Source: Gammaproteobacteria bacterium
GTDB lineage: Bacteria; Pseudomonadota; Gammaproteobacteria; Pseudomonadales; Porticoccaceae
Assembly: GCA_016191205.1 (NCBI GenBank)
Contig: JACPPB010000002.1
Coordinates: forward strand, 1 to 64,000
Direction: 5' to 3'
Length of the DNA stretch: 64,000 bases
A program made the translations under genes and the position numbers. Under the pieces are notes generated by a model. That model was not told the DNA's origin, made no database searches, and saw only the letters and a list, made by a program, of their open reading frames with translations. The number at the start of each line of letters is the position of its first letter. Position 1 is the stretch's first letter. Below, piece after piece: positions 10,720 to 19,072 of the stretch.

Positions 10720-11771
10720 TCGAAAATATCGTCCACGCCGCGCGTATATTCATTGTCGACGACGAACCGGTGAATCTGAAGCTGCTGGGGCGCTTTCTCA
10801 CCACCCAGGGCTATGGCAACATCGAGCTGTTTCAGGATCCGCACGAGGTGCTCGCACGTTACCAGGAGGCGCGCCCCGACCTGATACTTCTTGACCTAAA
10901 CATGCCGCAAATGAACGGTTATGAAGTACTCGCCCAACTGCGCGCGCTGGACGACCCGCTGCTGCCACCGGTCGTTGGCCTCACCGCCCAACACAGCCGC
11001 GACCATCTCTTGAAGGCATTGTCCGCGGGCGCGCGGGACTTCATCCGCAAACCGTTCGACACCACCGAACTCCAGGTTCGTGTACACAACCTGATTGAGG
11101 CACATCTCGCGCACCGCATGCTGCACGATCAAGCGGCGGTGCTGGAGGAGCTGGTACAGCAGCGCACCGAAGTCCTCCAGCAAACCCGCTTGCAGGTGGT
11201 GCAGCGCCTGGCGCGCGCGGCGGAATACCGCGACAACGAAACCGGCAACCACATCCTGCGCATGGCCAAGGTATCCACGTTGCTCGCGGAAAGCCTGGGC
11301 TGGACTCCGGCGGAATGCGAACTGATGTCGCACGCAAGCCCCATGCACGATATCGGCAAGATCGGTATACCCGACGGAATACTGCTGAAACCCGGCAAGC
11401 TGGAACCCCTCGAATTCAAAATCATGCAGACCCATGCCGAAATCGGCGCCAAAATTCTCGACGGCGACGATTGCGACCTGATAAACCTCGCCAGGAGCAT
11501 CGCCCTGACTCACCACGAAAAATGGGATGGCACCGGCTATCCCAGGGGTCTGGCGGGCGCGGCTATCCCCATGGCCGGCCGTATCGTCGCCGTAGCCGAT
11601 GTCTTCGATGCGCTGACGTCCGTACGTCCCTACAAGGATGCCTGGCCGACAGAAAAGGCGGTGAACCAGATGAAAGAAGACGCGGGAACCCACTTCGACC
11701 CCGAAGTAATCGACCATTTCCTGAAGTGCCTGCCGAACATAATCGAAGTCACGCTACGCTACGCGGACTAA
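10716..11771 (+). CDS. HD-GYP response regulator, probable cyclic-di-GMP phosphodiesterase
   Basis: A 351-residue RpfG-like regulator. Residues 1-125 are a receiver with FIVDDEPVNLKLL and LILLDLNMPQMNG (phospho-acceptor Asp60) and the conserved Lys in RKPFD. A coiled-coil linker (about 135-165) leads into an HD-GYP domain: YRDNETGNHILRM, MHDIGKIGIPD (His211-Asp212), HHEKWDGTGYP (His266, GYP at 274-276) and VADVFDALTS. All metal ligands of active HD-GYP enzymes appear present, so degradation of c-di-GMP is likely. The start codon overlaps the stop of the hybrid kinase, which is very probably its partner. Confidence 0.9.
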   Translation: MIENIVHAARIFIVDDEPVNLKLLGRFLTTQGYGNIELFQDPHEVLARYQEARPDLILLDLNMPQMNGYEVLAQLRALDDPLLPPVVGLTAQHSRDHLLKALSAGARDFIRKPFDTTELQVRVHNLIEAHLAHRMLHDQAAVLEELVQQRTEVLQQTRLQVVQRLARAAEYRDNETGNHILRMAKVSTLLAESLGWTPAECELMSHASPMHDIGKIGIPDGILLKPGKLEPLEFKIMQTHAEIGAKILDGDDCDLINLARSIALTHHEKWDGTGYPRGLAGAAIPMAGRIVAVADVFDALTSVRPYKDAWPTEKAVNQMKEDAGTHFDPEVIDHFLKCLPNIIEVTLRYAD

Positions 11772-11858
11772 GGGCGGTCAATACTGCCCGCGTATAAACC
11801 ATCCGCCTCGCAGGCACGGGCGGATCCTCAGACATCCCGCTTCCCCGGAACCGCACCA

Positions 11859-13649
11859 ATGAGTCGTACCGTTTCGATCACTGCCCCCACCGCGGCCACC
11901 GTTACACGGGTGGATGTGGCGGTGGGTGCGACCGTCACTGCCGGCGAGACCCTCGGGCTGCTGGTCACCGCGGCGGGCGAACTGCCGGTGCGCAGCGCCG
12001 CGGCGGGCGTGGTGCAGCACATTCATGTTGCGCCCGGCGACAGCGTGCCGGAGAACGGACCCATCTGTGCGATCCGCCTGACCGGCAAGCGCCGGCCGGT
12101 GCGCCCGGCGCCGCCGCCCGATCTCGCCGACAAGCACAGTCTGCTGCTACAGCAGCGCGCGCGCTTGCACAACACGCTGGACGCAGGCCGCCCCGCTGCG
12201 GTCGCAAAGCGGCGCGAGCGCGGTTATCGCACCGCGCGGGAAAACCTCGCCGATCTCTGCGACGCGGATTCATTTCAGGAATACGGACAACTGGCCGTGG
12301 CCGCCCAGCGCCAGCGCCGCGACTTCGACGATCTGGCGGTCAACACGGCGGCTGACGGCGTCATCACCGGGCTCGCCACCATCAACGCGGATCTGTTTGC
12401 CGGGGACAAGGCGCGTGCCGTGGTCATCGTCAACGATTACACCGTGCTCGCCGGCACCCAGGGTTATTTTCATCACCGCAAGCTTGACCGCGTCATGGAA
12501 CTCGCCGCAAAGCAACGCCTGCCGGTGGTGATGTACACCGAGGGCGGCGGCGGCCGGCCCGGCGATACCGATCAGATCGCGGGCATGGACGTGACCACCT
12601 TCGCGATGTGGGCCGGACTTGCCGGCGTGGTGCCGCGCATCGCCGTCAACAACGGCTTCTGCTTCGCGGGCAACGCCGCGCTGTTCGGTTGCGCCGACAT
12701 CACGGTGGCGACCCGCCAATCCTGGATCGGCATGGCCGGGCCGGCGATGATCGAAGGCGGCGGCATGGGTGTTTACCCGCCCACCGCCATCGGTCCCGTC
12801 GAAGTGCAGACCACCACCGGCGTCATCGACGTGCTCGCCGAAGACGAGCGCGACGCCACTCGCATCGCGCGGCAACTGCTGAGCTATTTCCAGGGACCGG
12901 TCGACGCCTGGCGCTGCGCCGACCAGAACCTGCTGTGGGAGCTGATGCCGGCGGATCGCCGCTACACCTACGATGTGCGCCGCATCATCACCACGTTGGC
13001 GGACGCCGACTCCTTCGTGGAGATTCGCCCGCACCATGGCAAAACCATCATCACCGGCCTGCTGCGTATCGAAGGCAAGCCGTTCGGACTGATCTGCAAC
13101 GACTGCCGCGTGCTCGGCGGCGCCATCGATACCCAGGGCGCCGCGAGCGCCGCGCGCTTTCTGAATCTGTGCAACGACTTCGCGCTGCCGGTGCTGTCGC
13201 TGTGCGACACGCCGGGTTTCATGGTCGGCCCCGAGAGCGAAACCGAAGGCGCGGTGCGCATCATGTCCGACCTCTTCACCGCCGGCGCGCGCCTGCGCTC
13301 ACCGCTGGTGGCGATCGTCCTGCGCAAGGGCTACGGCCTGGGCGCCATCGCGATGACGGGCGGCAGTTTCTCGCGCCCGATCCATTCCGCCGCCTGGCCC
13401 ACCGGCGAGTTCGGCGCCATGGGGCTCGAAGGCGCGGTGCATCTCGGCTTCAAGAAGGAACTGGACGCGGCCGCCACCGAAGCGGAACGCGAAGCATTGT
13501 TCGCCAAGTTGATTGGCGCGCTCTACGACCGCGGCAAGGCGACCGAAGCCGCCACCCATCTCGAAATCGACGCGGTGATCGAGCCGCAACATACCCGACA
13601 GGTGATTTTGCGGGCGGTTGGGGGCGTTCGGACCAAACCCACCATCTGA
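11859..13649 (+). CDS. acyl-CoA carboxyltransferase with N-terminal lysine-less biotinyl-like domain
   Basis: A 596-residue protein. Residues about 1-75 look like a biotinyl/lipoyl barrel (AVGATVTAGETLGLLV, AAAGVVQHIHVAPGDSVPENG). The hairpin that should carry EAMKM or DKA reads VTAAGELPVRS, and there is no lysine in the first 75 residues. The rest is a two-domain carboxyltransferase of the propionyl/methylcrotonyl/acetyl-CoA carboxylase type (PF01039), with MYTEGGGGRPGDTD, GMAGPAMIEGGGMGVYPPTAIG in the first half and LSLCDTPGFMVGPESE, RKGYGLGAIAMTGG in the second. It should transfer carboxyl from carboxybiotin to an acyl-CoA, but the biotin carrier and biotin carboxylase are not adjacent. 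Substrate unknown. It could instead be a decarboxylase-type subunit. Confidence 0.78.
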   Translation: MSRTVSITAPTAATVTRVDVAVGATVTAGETLGLLVTAAGELPVRSAAAGVVQHIHVAPGDSVPENGPICAIRLTGKRRPVRPAPPPDLADKHSLLLQQRARLHNTLDAGRPAAVAKRRERGYRTARENLADLCDADSFQEYGQLAVAAQRQRRDFDDLAVNTAADGVITGLATINADLFAGDKARAVVIVNDYTVLAGTQGYFHHRKLDRVMELAAKQRLPVVMYTEGGGGRPGDTDQIAGMDVTTFAMWAGLAGVVPRIAVNNGFCFAGNAALFGCADITVATRQSWIGMAGPAMIEGGGMGVYPPTAIGPVEVQTTTGVIDVLAEDERDATRIARQLLSYFQGPVDAWRCADQNLLWELMPADRRYTYDVRRIITTLADADSFVEIRPHHGKTIITGLLRIEGKPFGLICNDCRVLGGAIDTQGAASAARFLNLCNDFALPVLSLCDTPGFMVGPESETEGAVRIMSDLFTAGARLRSPLVAIVLRKGYGLGAIAMTGGSFSRPIHSAAWPTGEFGAMGLEGAVHLGFKKELDAAATEAEREALFAKLIGALYDRGKATEAATHLEIDAVIEPQHTRQVILRAVGGVRTKPTI

Positions 13650-13896
13650 ACACCGATCGCTTGCGATCCGGCAGGGATGCGAGCCGTCACCAGTGCCGCA
13701 TTCGCGAACCGCGTAAACCCTATCTGCCGACAGAAAAACTGGCACTCGGTACTTCACTACGAGTTGGCGATAGTGTGGATACCGATAAACCAACCACCAT
13801 TTCCACGTAATACCCGCGTAATGGCAGCGAACCTCGAAGGCGCGCGGCCGGAGCTGCGCAGCTCGATGCACGAATTTCGCGCACCTCGCGATCAAT

Positions 13897-13929
13897 CGTC
13901 ACACAGAGTTCATTGGGCTGTCACACAGG
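13897..13929 (+). promoter_or_regulatory. candidate Pho box (three 11-bp direct repeats)
   Basis: Three consecutive 11-bp units read CGTCACACAGA, GTTCATTGGGC and TGTCACACAGG; GTCACACAG recurs exactly 22 bases apart. PhoB sites are built of 11-bp units with a TGTCA-type core, and sit about 10 bases upstream of the -10 in place of a -35. Here the last TGTCACA core ends 9 bases before TAGGCT. The match is by eye and the middle unit is weak. Confidence 0.5.
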
Positions 13930-13940
13930 ACCGGTAGGCT
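13913..13940 (+). promoter_or_regulatory. candidate promoter of the phn operon
   Basis: TAGGCT (13935-13940) is a fair -10. TTGGGC (13913-13918) lies 16 bases upstream as a possible weak -35, inside the 11-bp repeats. Transcription would start near 13947, at the edge of the TGTCTA repeats. Confidence 0.4.
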
Positions 13941-13947
13941 GCGCTCC

Positions 13948-13967
13948 TGTCTACTTGTCTAGATAAC
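13948..13967 (+). promoter_or_regulatory. candidate PhnF operator
   Basis: TGTCTA occurs twice 8 bases apart (13948-13953 and 13956-13961), and the second copy is part of a near-perfect dyad TTGTCT|AGATAA (13955-13966). It lies directly before the phnF start and over the expected transcription start, a typical autorepressor position for a GntR regulator. A further TGTCTA is at 14704-14709, between phnF and phnD. Confidence 0.45.
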
Positions 13968-13972
13968 CACAC

Positions 13973-14701
13973 ATGAGCCTCTACGCCGTTACCCGCGACC
14001 ATGGCGCCGCACTCTACGCCCAAATCGCCCGTCAACTCGAACAGGACGTCACCAACCTCTACGCTGCCGGCGACTGCCTCCCCTCGGAGGGCGACCTGGC
14101 GCAGCGCTTCGGCGTCAACCGTCACACCCTGCGGCGGGCGATCGATCAATTGGTCACCGTGGGTTTGCTGGAGCGCCGCCACGGGCGTGGCGTGTTCGTG
14201 CTCGACACCCAGATCGACTACCAGATCGGCGCCGGCACCCGCTTCACCGAGAACCTGGCAGCCCTCGGGTTGCAAGCGGAAAACCGCATCCTGCGCAAAC
14301 AGACGCTGCCCGCCGTTGCGCGGATCGCCGAGCGCCTGGGGCTTGCAGTAAACGCTCCGGTGTTCTGGATCGAGACGCTGCGAACCACCGACGCGCGTCC
14401 GCTGTGCGTGATCTCGCATTTCATTTCCGCGACGCGCTTTCCCGGCCTGGATGAGCAGTACGCGGGCGGGTCGCTGCACCAGTTTCTCGCCGCGACCCAC
14501 GGCTGCAAGCTCAGCAGGACAGAAAGCCTGGTGACCGCAGTGCTGCCGCAAGGCGATGACGCGCGGCTGCTGGCCATGCCGCAGCACTGGCCGGTGCTGC
14601 GGGTCAAGAGTGTCAACGTGGACGACCGGGATGGCACCCCGGTCGAGTACGCCATCACCCGGTTCCGCGCCGACCGGATCCAACTGCGCATCAATCCTTG
14701 A
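13973..14701 (+). CDS. phnF: GntR-family regulator of phosphonate metabolism
   Basis: A 242-residue HutC-type GntR regulator. The N-terminal winged helix contains LYAQIARQLEQDV, LPSEGDLAQRFGVNRHTLRRAIDQL and GLLERRHGRGVFV (about residues 12-80). The C-terminal part is a UTRA ligand domain. As the first gene of a C-P lyase operon it is called PhnF. Related PhnF proteins repress phosphonate or phosphate-uptake genes. A TGTCTA/AGATAA dyad immediately before the start codon suggests autoregulation. Only 35 bases separate it from phnD. Confidence 0.9.
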   Translation: MSLYAVTRDHGAALYAQIARQLEQDVTNLYAAGDCLPSEGDLAQRFGVNRHTLRRAIDQLVTVGLLERRHGRGVFVLDTQIDYQIGAGTRFTENLAALGLQAENRILRKQTLPAVARIAERLGLAVNAPVFWIETLRTTDARPLCVISHFISATRFPGLDEQYAGGSLHQFLAATHGCKLSRTESLVTAVLPQGDDARLLAMPQHWPVLRVKSVNVDDRDGTPVEYAITRFRADRIQLRINP

Positions 14702-14736
14702 CCTGTCTATCGATCAACCTTACGGGAGCAATCGCA

Positions 14737-15609
14737 ATGCATATCAAACACACCCTTGCAGCCACGGCGCTGGCCCTGGCTGTTTCCCTTACCGCTGCTT
14801 CCGCGCAGGCGCGCGAAATCGTCATGGGCCTCATCCCGGCGGAAAACAACGAGGAAATGGTGCAGCAATTCGAACCGATGCGCGCCTACCTCGAAAAAAA
14901 GCTGGGCGAGAAAGTGAAGGTGTTCACTGCCACCGATTACGCCGGCGTGATTGAGGCGATGAAGAAGAAGCGCGTCGATATCGCCTGGTTCGGGCCGCTG
15001 TCCTATTACCTGGCCGAGCAGGAAGCCGGTGCCGAAGCCTTTGCCGTCGGCATCCGTGAAGGCAGCAGTTCGCACACCTACAAGAGCTTATTCGTCGCGC
15101 CCTGCGATTCCGGCATCAAGTCGATCAAGGATCTGAAGGGCAAGAGCGTGGCCTTCGTCGACCCGGCCTCCACCTCCGGCGGCCTGATGCCCACCTATAT
15201 GGTCAAGCAGGAAACGGGGCAGATGCCGCAGGAATTCTTCGGCAAATTCACCTACGCCGGTTCCCACGACGCCGCCGAGCTGGCGGTCAAGAACAAGACC
15301 GTGGACGCCGCTGCCGACAACGACATCACCTACGAAAAAATGCTGGCCAACGGCCTCATCAGCAAAGAAACCAACTGCGTGATCAAGGAGTCCGACCCGC
15401 TGCCCGGCTCACCTCTGGTCTATCGCGGCGATCTGCCGCCGGCAATGAAAAAGAAAATTCAGGATGCCATTCTCACTGCCCACCAGGACATCAAGGTCAC
15501 CGGCTATGGCAGCCTGAGCCACTACGTGGCCATCACCCCCGCGGATTACCAGATGATCCGCGACATGGTGAACGAGCTCGGCCTGCGCAAGGAGCAGATG
15601 CTCAAGTAA
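14737..15609 (+). CDS. phnD: phosphonate ABC transporter substrate-binding protein
   Basis: Periplasmic receptor that delivers phosphonates to PhnCE. The 290-residue protein starts MHIKHTLAATALALAVSL with a signal peptide, cleaved probably after AQA (residue about 25). The mature part has the family features GLIPAENNEEMVQQFEPM, DYAGVIEAMKKKRVDIAWFGPLSY and SVAFVDPASTSGGLMP. The start at 14737 is preceded by ACGGGAG; an in-frame ATG 39 bases upstream would precede the signal peptide. High confidence for the transporter role; ligand range not readable. Confidence 0.95.
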   Translation: MHIKHTLAATALALAVSLTAASAQAREIVMGLIPAENNEEMVQQFEPMRAYLEKKLGEKVKVFTATDYAGVIEAMKKKRVDIAWFGPLSYYLAEQEAGAEAFAVGIREGSSSHTYKSLFVAPCDSGIKSIKDLKGKSVAFVDPASTSGGLMPTYMVKQETGQMPQEFFGKFTYAGSHDAAELAVKNKTVDAAADNDITYEKMLANGLISKETNCVIKESDPLPGSPLVYRGDLPPAMKKKIQDAILTAHQDIKVTGYGSLSHYVAITPADYQMIRDMVNELGLRKEQMLK

Positions 15610-15670
15610 TCGTCCGAGACAGGGCGGATCGCGCTGGTCCGCCTTGCCTGACAAAAAAGGAGAAAACCTG

Positions 15671-16450
15671 ATGTCCGCGATTTCCATTCAATCGGTATCG
15701 AAACGCTTTCCGAACGGCTGCGAAGCCCTGATGGGCATCAATGCCGAGATCCAACCCGGGAGCTTCACGGTGGTACTGGGGCCGAGTGGCGCCGGCAAAT
15801 CCACGCTGCTGCGTGTCCTGAACGGCCTGGAAGCCTCCACCGACGGCAGCGTGCGGATCGGCGGCGAAACCCTGGGCAAGGGCAATTTGCGCAAGCTGCG
15901 TGCCAGCGTCGCCATGGTATTCCAGCAGTTCAACCTGGTGGATCGCCTGTCGGTGGTGACCAACGTCCTGACCGGTCGTCTCGCGCACCGCTCCTGGGTG
16001 GGCAGCCTGTTTTATCTGTTCCGCACCGAGGACATGGAAGTCGCCAGGCAAGCATTGGCGCGCGTCGGACTCACCGACAAGGCCTGGAGCCGCGCCGACA
16101 AGCTCTCCGGCGGACAGCAACAGCGCGTGGGTATCGCCCGCGCGCTGGCGCAGCGACCCAAGGTGATCCTCGCCGACGAGCCGGTCGCCAGTCTCGATCC
16201 GGTAGCGAGCGAGGAAATCATGGCCCTGTTGCGGGAGATCCGCGACCGCGACGGCATCACCGTGGTCGTCAACCTGCATCAGGTGGATCTGGCGCGGCGC
16301 TTCGCCGATCGCATCATCGGCATGAACGGCGGTCGCGTCGTCTTCGACGGCACGCCCGCCGAACTTTCGCCGCAGGCCCTGCGCACCATTTATCAACGAG
16401 AAGGCATGGAACATGACAACAGTCTCGATCTGGCGCTGGCCTACGCCTAG
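15671..16450 (+). CDS. phnC: phosphonate ABC transporter ATP-binding protein
   Basis: Cytoplasmic ATPase of the phosphonate importer, 259 residues. Walker A is [11 protein letters not shown] (about residues 37-47), the Q-loop is [13 protein letters not shown], the signature is [15 protein letters not shown], and Walker B is [13 protein letters not shown]; the switch histidine is in VNLHQVDLA. The start is preceded by AAAGGAG. The 3' end overlaps the first permease gene by 38 bases. Confidence 0.96.
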   Translation: MSAISIQSVSKRFPNGCEALMGINAEIQPGSFTVVLGPSGAGKSTLLRVLNGLEASTDGSVRIGGETLGKGNLRKLRASVAMVFQQFNLVDRLSVVTNVLTGRLAHRSWVGSLFYLFRTEDMEVARQALARVGLTDKAWSRADKLSGGQQQRVGIARALAQRPKVILADEPVASLDPVASEEIMALLREIRDRDGITVVVNLHQVDLARRFADRIIGMNGGRVVFDGTPAELSPQALRTIYQREGMEHDNSLDLALAYA

Positions 16451-17228
16451 CGGCCTGCCGCCGCTGCCGCTGGTCGGTGGCGCGCTGGCGCTGCTTGGGG
16501 CGCTCTGGCTGACCGCTCCGGTGGTGGAGGTGGACTTCGTCCGCCTGCTCGGCGCCCTCGGCAGGATGGTCGCCTTCGCCGGACAGATGTTCGTCACGCC
16601 CGACTGGCACTATGTGCCGCAACTGCTGGCGAAAATGCTGGAAACCATCGAAATGACGGTGCTGGGCACCGCTATTGCGATCGTTGTCAGCCTGCCACTG
16701 GGCCTCCTGGCCGCGGGCAACGCCACGCCGCATCCACTGGTCTACCGGATCACGCGCGACCTGTTGAGCCTGATGCGCGCCCTGCCGGAACTGGTGTGGG
16801 CGCTGGTCTTCGTGTCCGCGGTCGGCCTCGGCCCCCTGCCGGGTGTGATGGCGCTGGCCTTCGTGACCGTCGGTTTCATGGGCAAGTTCTTCGCCGAGGC
16901 CATCGAGGTAGTCGATCACAAGGCGGTGGAAGGCGTGCGGGCGCACGGCGCGGGCTGGCTGCAGGTGCGGCTATTCGCCATGCTGCCCCAGGCACTGCCG
17001 GATTTCGTCGGCACGGTAATGTACATCCTCGATCACAACCTGCGCGCGGCGACCATCCTCGGCCTGGTCGGCGCGGGCGGTATCGGCTACGACCTGGTGA
17101 TGTCGATGCGCCTGTTCCAGTACGACCGGCTGCTGCTGATCGCACTGGCCATCTATCTGGTGGTGACGCTGCTGGATCGCCTGTCGGATCGCTTGCGCAG
17201 CCGCATTATTCACGGAGCGCGGGCATGA
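16413..17228 (+). CDS. phnE: phosphonate ABC transporter permease, copy 1
   Basis: Inner-membrane permease of 271 residues with about six hydrophobic segments and the BPD-type coupling region EAIEVVDHKAVEGVRAHGAGWLQ. The PhnE hallmark segments LLSLMRALPELVWALVFVSAVGLGPLPGVMAL and LDHNLRAATILGLVGAGGIGYDL are present. It is followed with a 4-base overlap by a second, related permease, so the channel is probably a PhnE1-PhnE2 heterodimer. The exact start is uncertain because the gene overlaps phnC. Confidence 0.93.
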   Translation: MTTVSIWRWPTPSGLPPLPLVGGALALLGALWLTAPVVEVDFVRLLGALGRMVAFAGQMFVTPDWHYVPQLLAKMLETIEMTVLGTAIAIVVSLPLGLLAAGNATPHPLVYRITRDLLSLMRALPELVWALVFVSAVGLGPLPGVMALAFVTVGFMGKFFAEAIEVVDHKAVEGVRAHGAGWLQVRLFAMLPQALPDFVGTVMYILDHNLRAATILGLVGAGGIGYDLVMSMRLFQYDRLLLIALAIYLVVTLLDRLSDRLRSRIIHGARA

Positions 17229-18034
17229 ATATCCATGATCTGAAATCGGCTCGACCGCCACAACTATCGCTGCCGCCGAAGCCGCGCAACCCGATGCCGG
17301 TCTGGGTGGCGACAACACTGGTGACGCTGTGGCTGATCGTGTGGGATCTGGACATCTCGTTCGAGGCGCTCGTCTACGGCGTGGCGGACATGGGCGAGTA
17401 TTTCAGCCGCTATGGGCAACCCGATTTTTCCGACTTGTCCAGATATCTGGAACTGATGGGCATCACCCTGGCCACCGCGCTCTGGGGCACGGCGTTCGCG
17501 CTACTGGTCGCGTTTTTCCTGGCGCCGCTGGCCGCGCGCAACTTCGCGCCGAACCCGGTGGCCTACCGTGTTGCCCGGGAGATCCTCAATTTCATGCGCG
17601 CCATGCCGGACCTGCTGCTGGCGCTGATCTTCGTCGCCGCCCTCGGGCTGGGGCCGCTGCCCGGCGCCCTGGCGCTGGGGGTGCATACCGCCGGATTCCT
17701 CGGCAAATTCTTCGCCGAAAGCCTGGAGCGTGTCGATCAAGGCGTCTGTGAAGGCGTCGCGGCGACCGGCGCGAATTTCCCGCAGCGGGTCATGTACGCC
17801 GGCTGGCCCTCCATTCTGCGCGAGGCGCTGGGCTACACCCTCTACATCCTCGACCGCAACGTGCGCATGGCCTCGGTGCTCGGCCTGGTCGGCGCCGGCG
17901 GCATCGGGCTGGCGCTGCACGACACCTTGCGCCTGTTCGACTACGGCCAGTCGGCGGCGCTGATTCTGGTCATTCTGGCCACCATTTTGATCATCGACTA
18001 CGCCTCGGCGTGGTTGCGCGGGAGGCTGGGCTGA
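17225..18034 (+). CDS. phnE: phosphonate ABC transporter permease, copy 2
   Basis: A 269-residue permease similar in layout to the preceding gene (EILNFMRAMPDLLLALIFVAALGLGPLPGALAL; LDRNVRMASVLGLVGAGGIGLAL), with a longer polar N-terminus before the first hydrophobic segment. ATG overlaps the previous stop. Two tandem phnE genes are common in proteobacterial phosphonate operons. The next gene, phnG, starts on the last base of its stop codon. Confidence 0.93.
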   Translation: MNIHDLKSARPPQLSLPPKPRNPMPVWVATTLVTLWLIVWDLDISFEALVYGVADMGEYFSRYGQPDFSDLSRYLELMGITLATALWGTAFALLVAFFLAPLAARNFAPNPVAYRVAREILNFMRAMPDLLLALIFVAALGLGPLPGALALGVHTAGFLGKFFAESLERVDQGVCEGVAATGANFPQRVMYAGWPSILREALGYTLYILDRNVRMASVLGLVGAGGIGLALHDTLRLFDYGQSAALILVILATILIIDYASAWLRGRLG

Positions 18035-18501
18035 TGCTCCTGGAACGCACAGACTGGATCCGGGCGCTCACCGCCCATCCCGCCCCCGATTTGCACGCGC
18101 TGGCCGAGCGGCTGGCGGCCGGCTGCGAAGTCAGGCTCACCCGCCTGCCGCAGGCCGGCCTGGGCCTGCTTCAGCTTGCCGACGGCGCCTTTCACGAAGC
18201 CTATTACCTGGGCGAATTTCCGCTGTCCATATGCAGCCTTGAACTGACGCTGGCGGATGGCCGCCGGGCTGAAGGCGGCGCCCAGGTCATGGCCGACGAC
18301 GCGGCGCTCGCCCGCTCGCTGGCGATCCTCGACGCCGTGCTCGCGGCCCGGCTGCCGGGGTGGGAAGCGGTGTCCGCGCAGGTGCACTCCGGGGCCGCGC
18401 GGCGCGACGAGGAAGCCTGCCGCCGCCGCGCCGTGCTCGCCGCCACCCGGGTCGACGTCGCCCTGCTGGGCAATGTCGGGGAGGATGAAAATGAAGCGTG
18501 A
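18034..18501 (+). CDS. phnG: phosphonate C-P lyase system protein PhnG
   Basis: Subunit of the PhnGHIJ core complex, which with PhnI helps install the triphosphate-ribose phosphonate. 155 residues, starting MLLERTDWIRALTAHPAPDL; the family features YYLGEFPLSICSLEL and the late DVALLGNVG are present. The start codon at 18034 overlaps the phnE2 stop; an in-frame ATG 24 bases upstream is inside phnE2. It overlaps phnH by 11 bases. Confidence 0.93.
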   Translation: MLLERTDWIRALTAHPAPDLHALAERLAAGCEVRLTRLPQAGLGLLQLADGAFHEAYYLGEFPLSICSLELTLADGRRAEGGAQVMADDAALARSLAILDAVLAARLPGWEAVSAQVHSGAARRDEEACRRRAVLAATRVDVALLGNVGEDENEA

Positions 18502-19072
18502 ATGCATCTGGCAGGCCGATGCCCAGCAGTGCGTATTCCGCGAACTGGTCGAGGCGTTTTCGCGGCCGGGCGCGGTGCGCGATCTGACAGACTGGCTCGC
18601 GGGCACCGCTGCGCAACGCGCCGTACTGGCGACCCTGATGGATGGGGAGACCACGCTCGCCGATCCTCACGCACGGCTCGGCGCCGCGGACTGGTCTCTG
18701 CTCCAGGCCCGGCGGGACACCACGGAGAGCGCCCGCTACGTCGTCGCCGACGGCCGCCGGGCACCCGGCTTCCAGCCGGCGCTGGGTACGCTGGAAAGCC
18801 CGGAAATGGGCGCGACCCTGCTGATCGAAGTGGCTGCCGTGGGCAGCGGCCCGCTGGCCCTGGAACTCGCCGGGCCTGGAATTGACGGTCTTGGCATCGA
18901 CGGCCGCGGTGAACTGCACCTGGACGGTCTGCATCCAGACTGGTTGGCCCGCCGCGCGGACTGGACCGCCGGTTTTCCGCTTGGCGTCGACATCCTGCTC
19001 ACCGATGCGGCGCGCATCGTCGCCTTGCCGCGCACCACACGCGTGACCATTACAGGGAACCCGCTGACATGA
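18491..19072 (+). CDS. phnH: phosphonate C-P lyase system protein PhnH
   Basis: Core-complex subunit, a dimeric protein of the PLP-transferase fold that has lost its cofactor site, 193 residues here. It starts MKRECIWQADAQQCVFRELVEAFSRPGAV, typical of the family (FR.LL.A.S.PG). The start at 18491 was preferred to the ATG at 18485 because GGGGAGG then lies 6 bases upstream. The late LPRTTRV is typical. Its stop overlaps the phnI start by 4 bases. Confidence 0.93.
   Translation: MKRECIWQADAQQCVFRELVEAFSRPGAVRDLTDWLAGTAAQRAVLATLMDGETTLADPHARLGAADWSLLQARRDTTESARYVVADGRRAPGFQPALGTLESPEMGATLLIEVAAVGSGPLALELAGPGIDGLGIDGRGELHLDGLHPDWLARRADWTAGFPLGVDILLTDAARIVALPRTTRVTITGNPLT

Larger units (their letters stand above)
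13650..13972. other. intergenic region upstream of phnF
   Basis: No convincing gene lies in these 323 bases. The distal part holds a perfect 14-bp palindrome, GAGCTGCGCAGCTC, at 13851-13864. The proximal part holds the 11-bp repeats, -10 and dyad listed separately. No clear terminator follows the carboxyltransferase. Confidence 0.6.
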
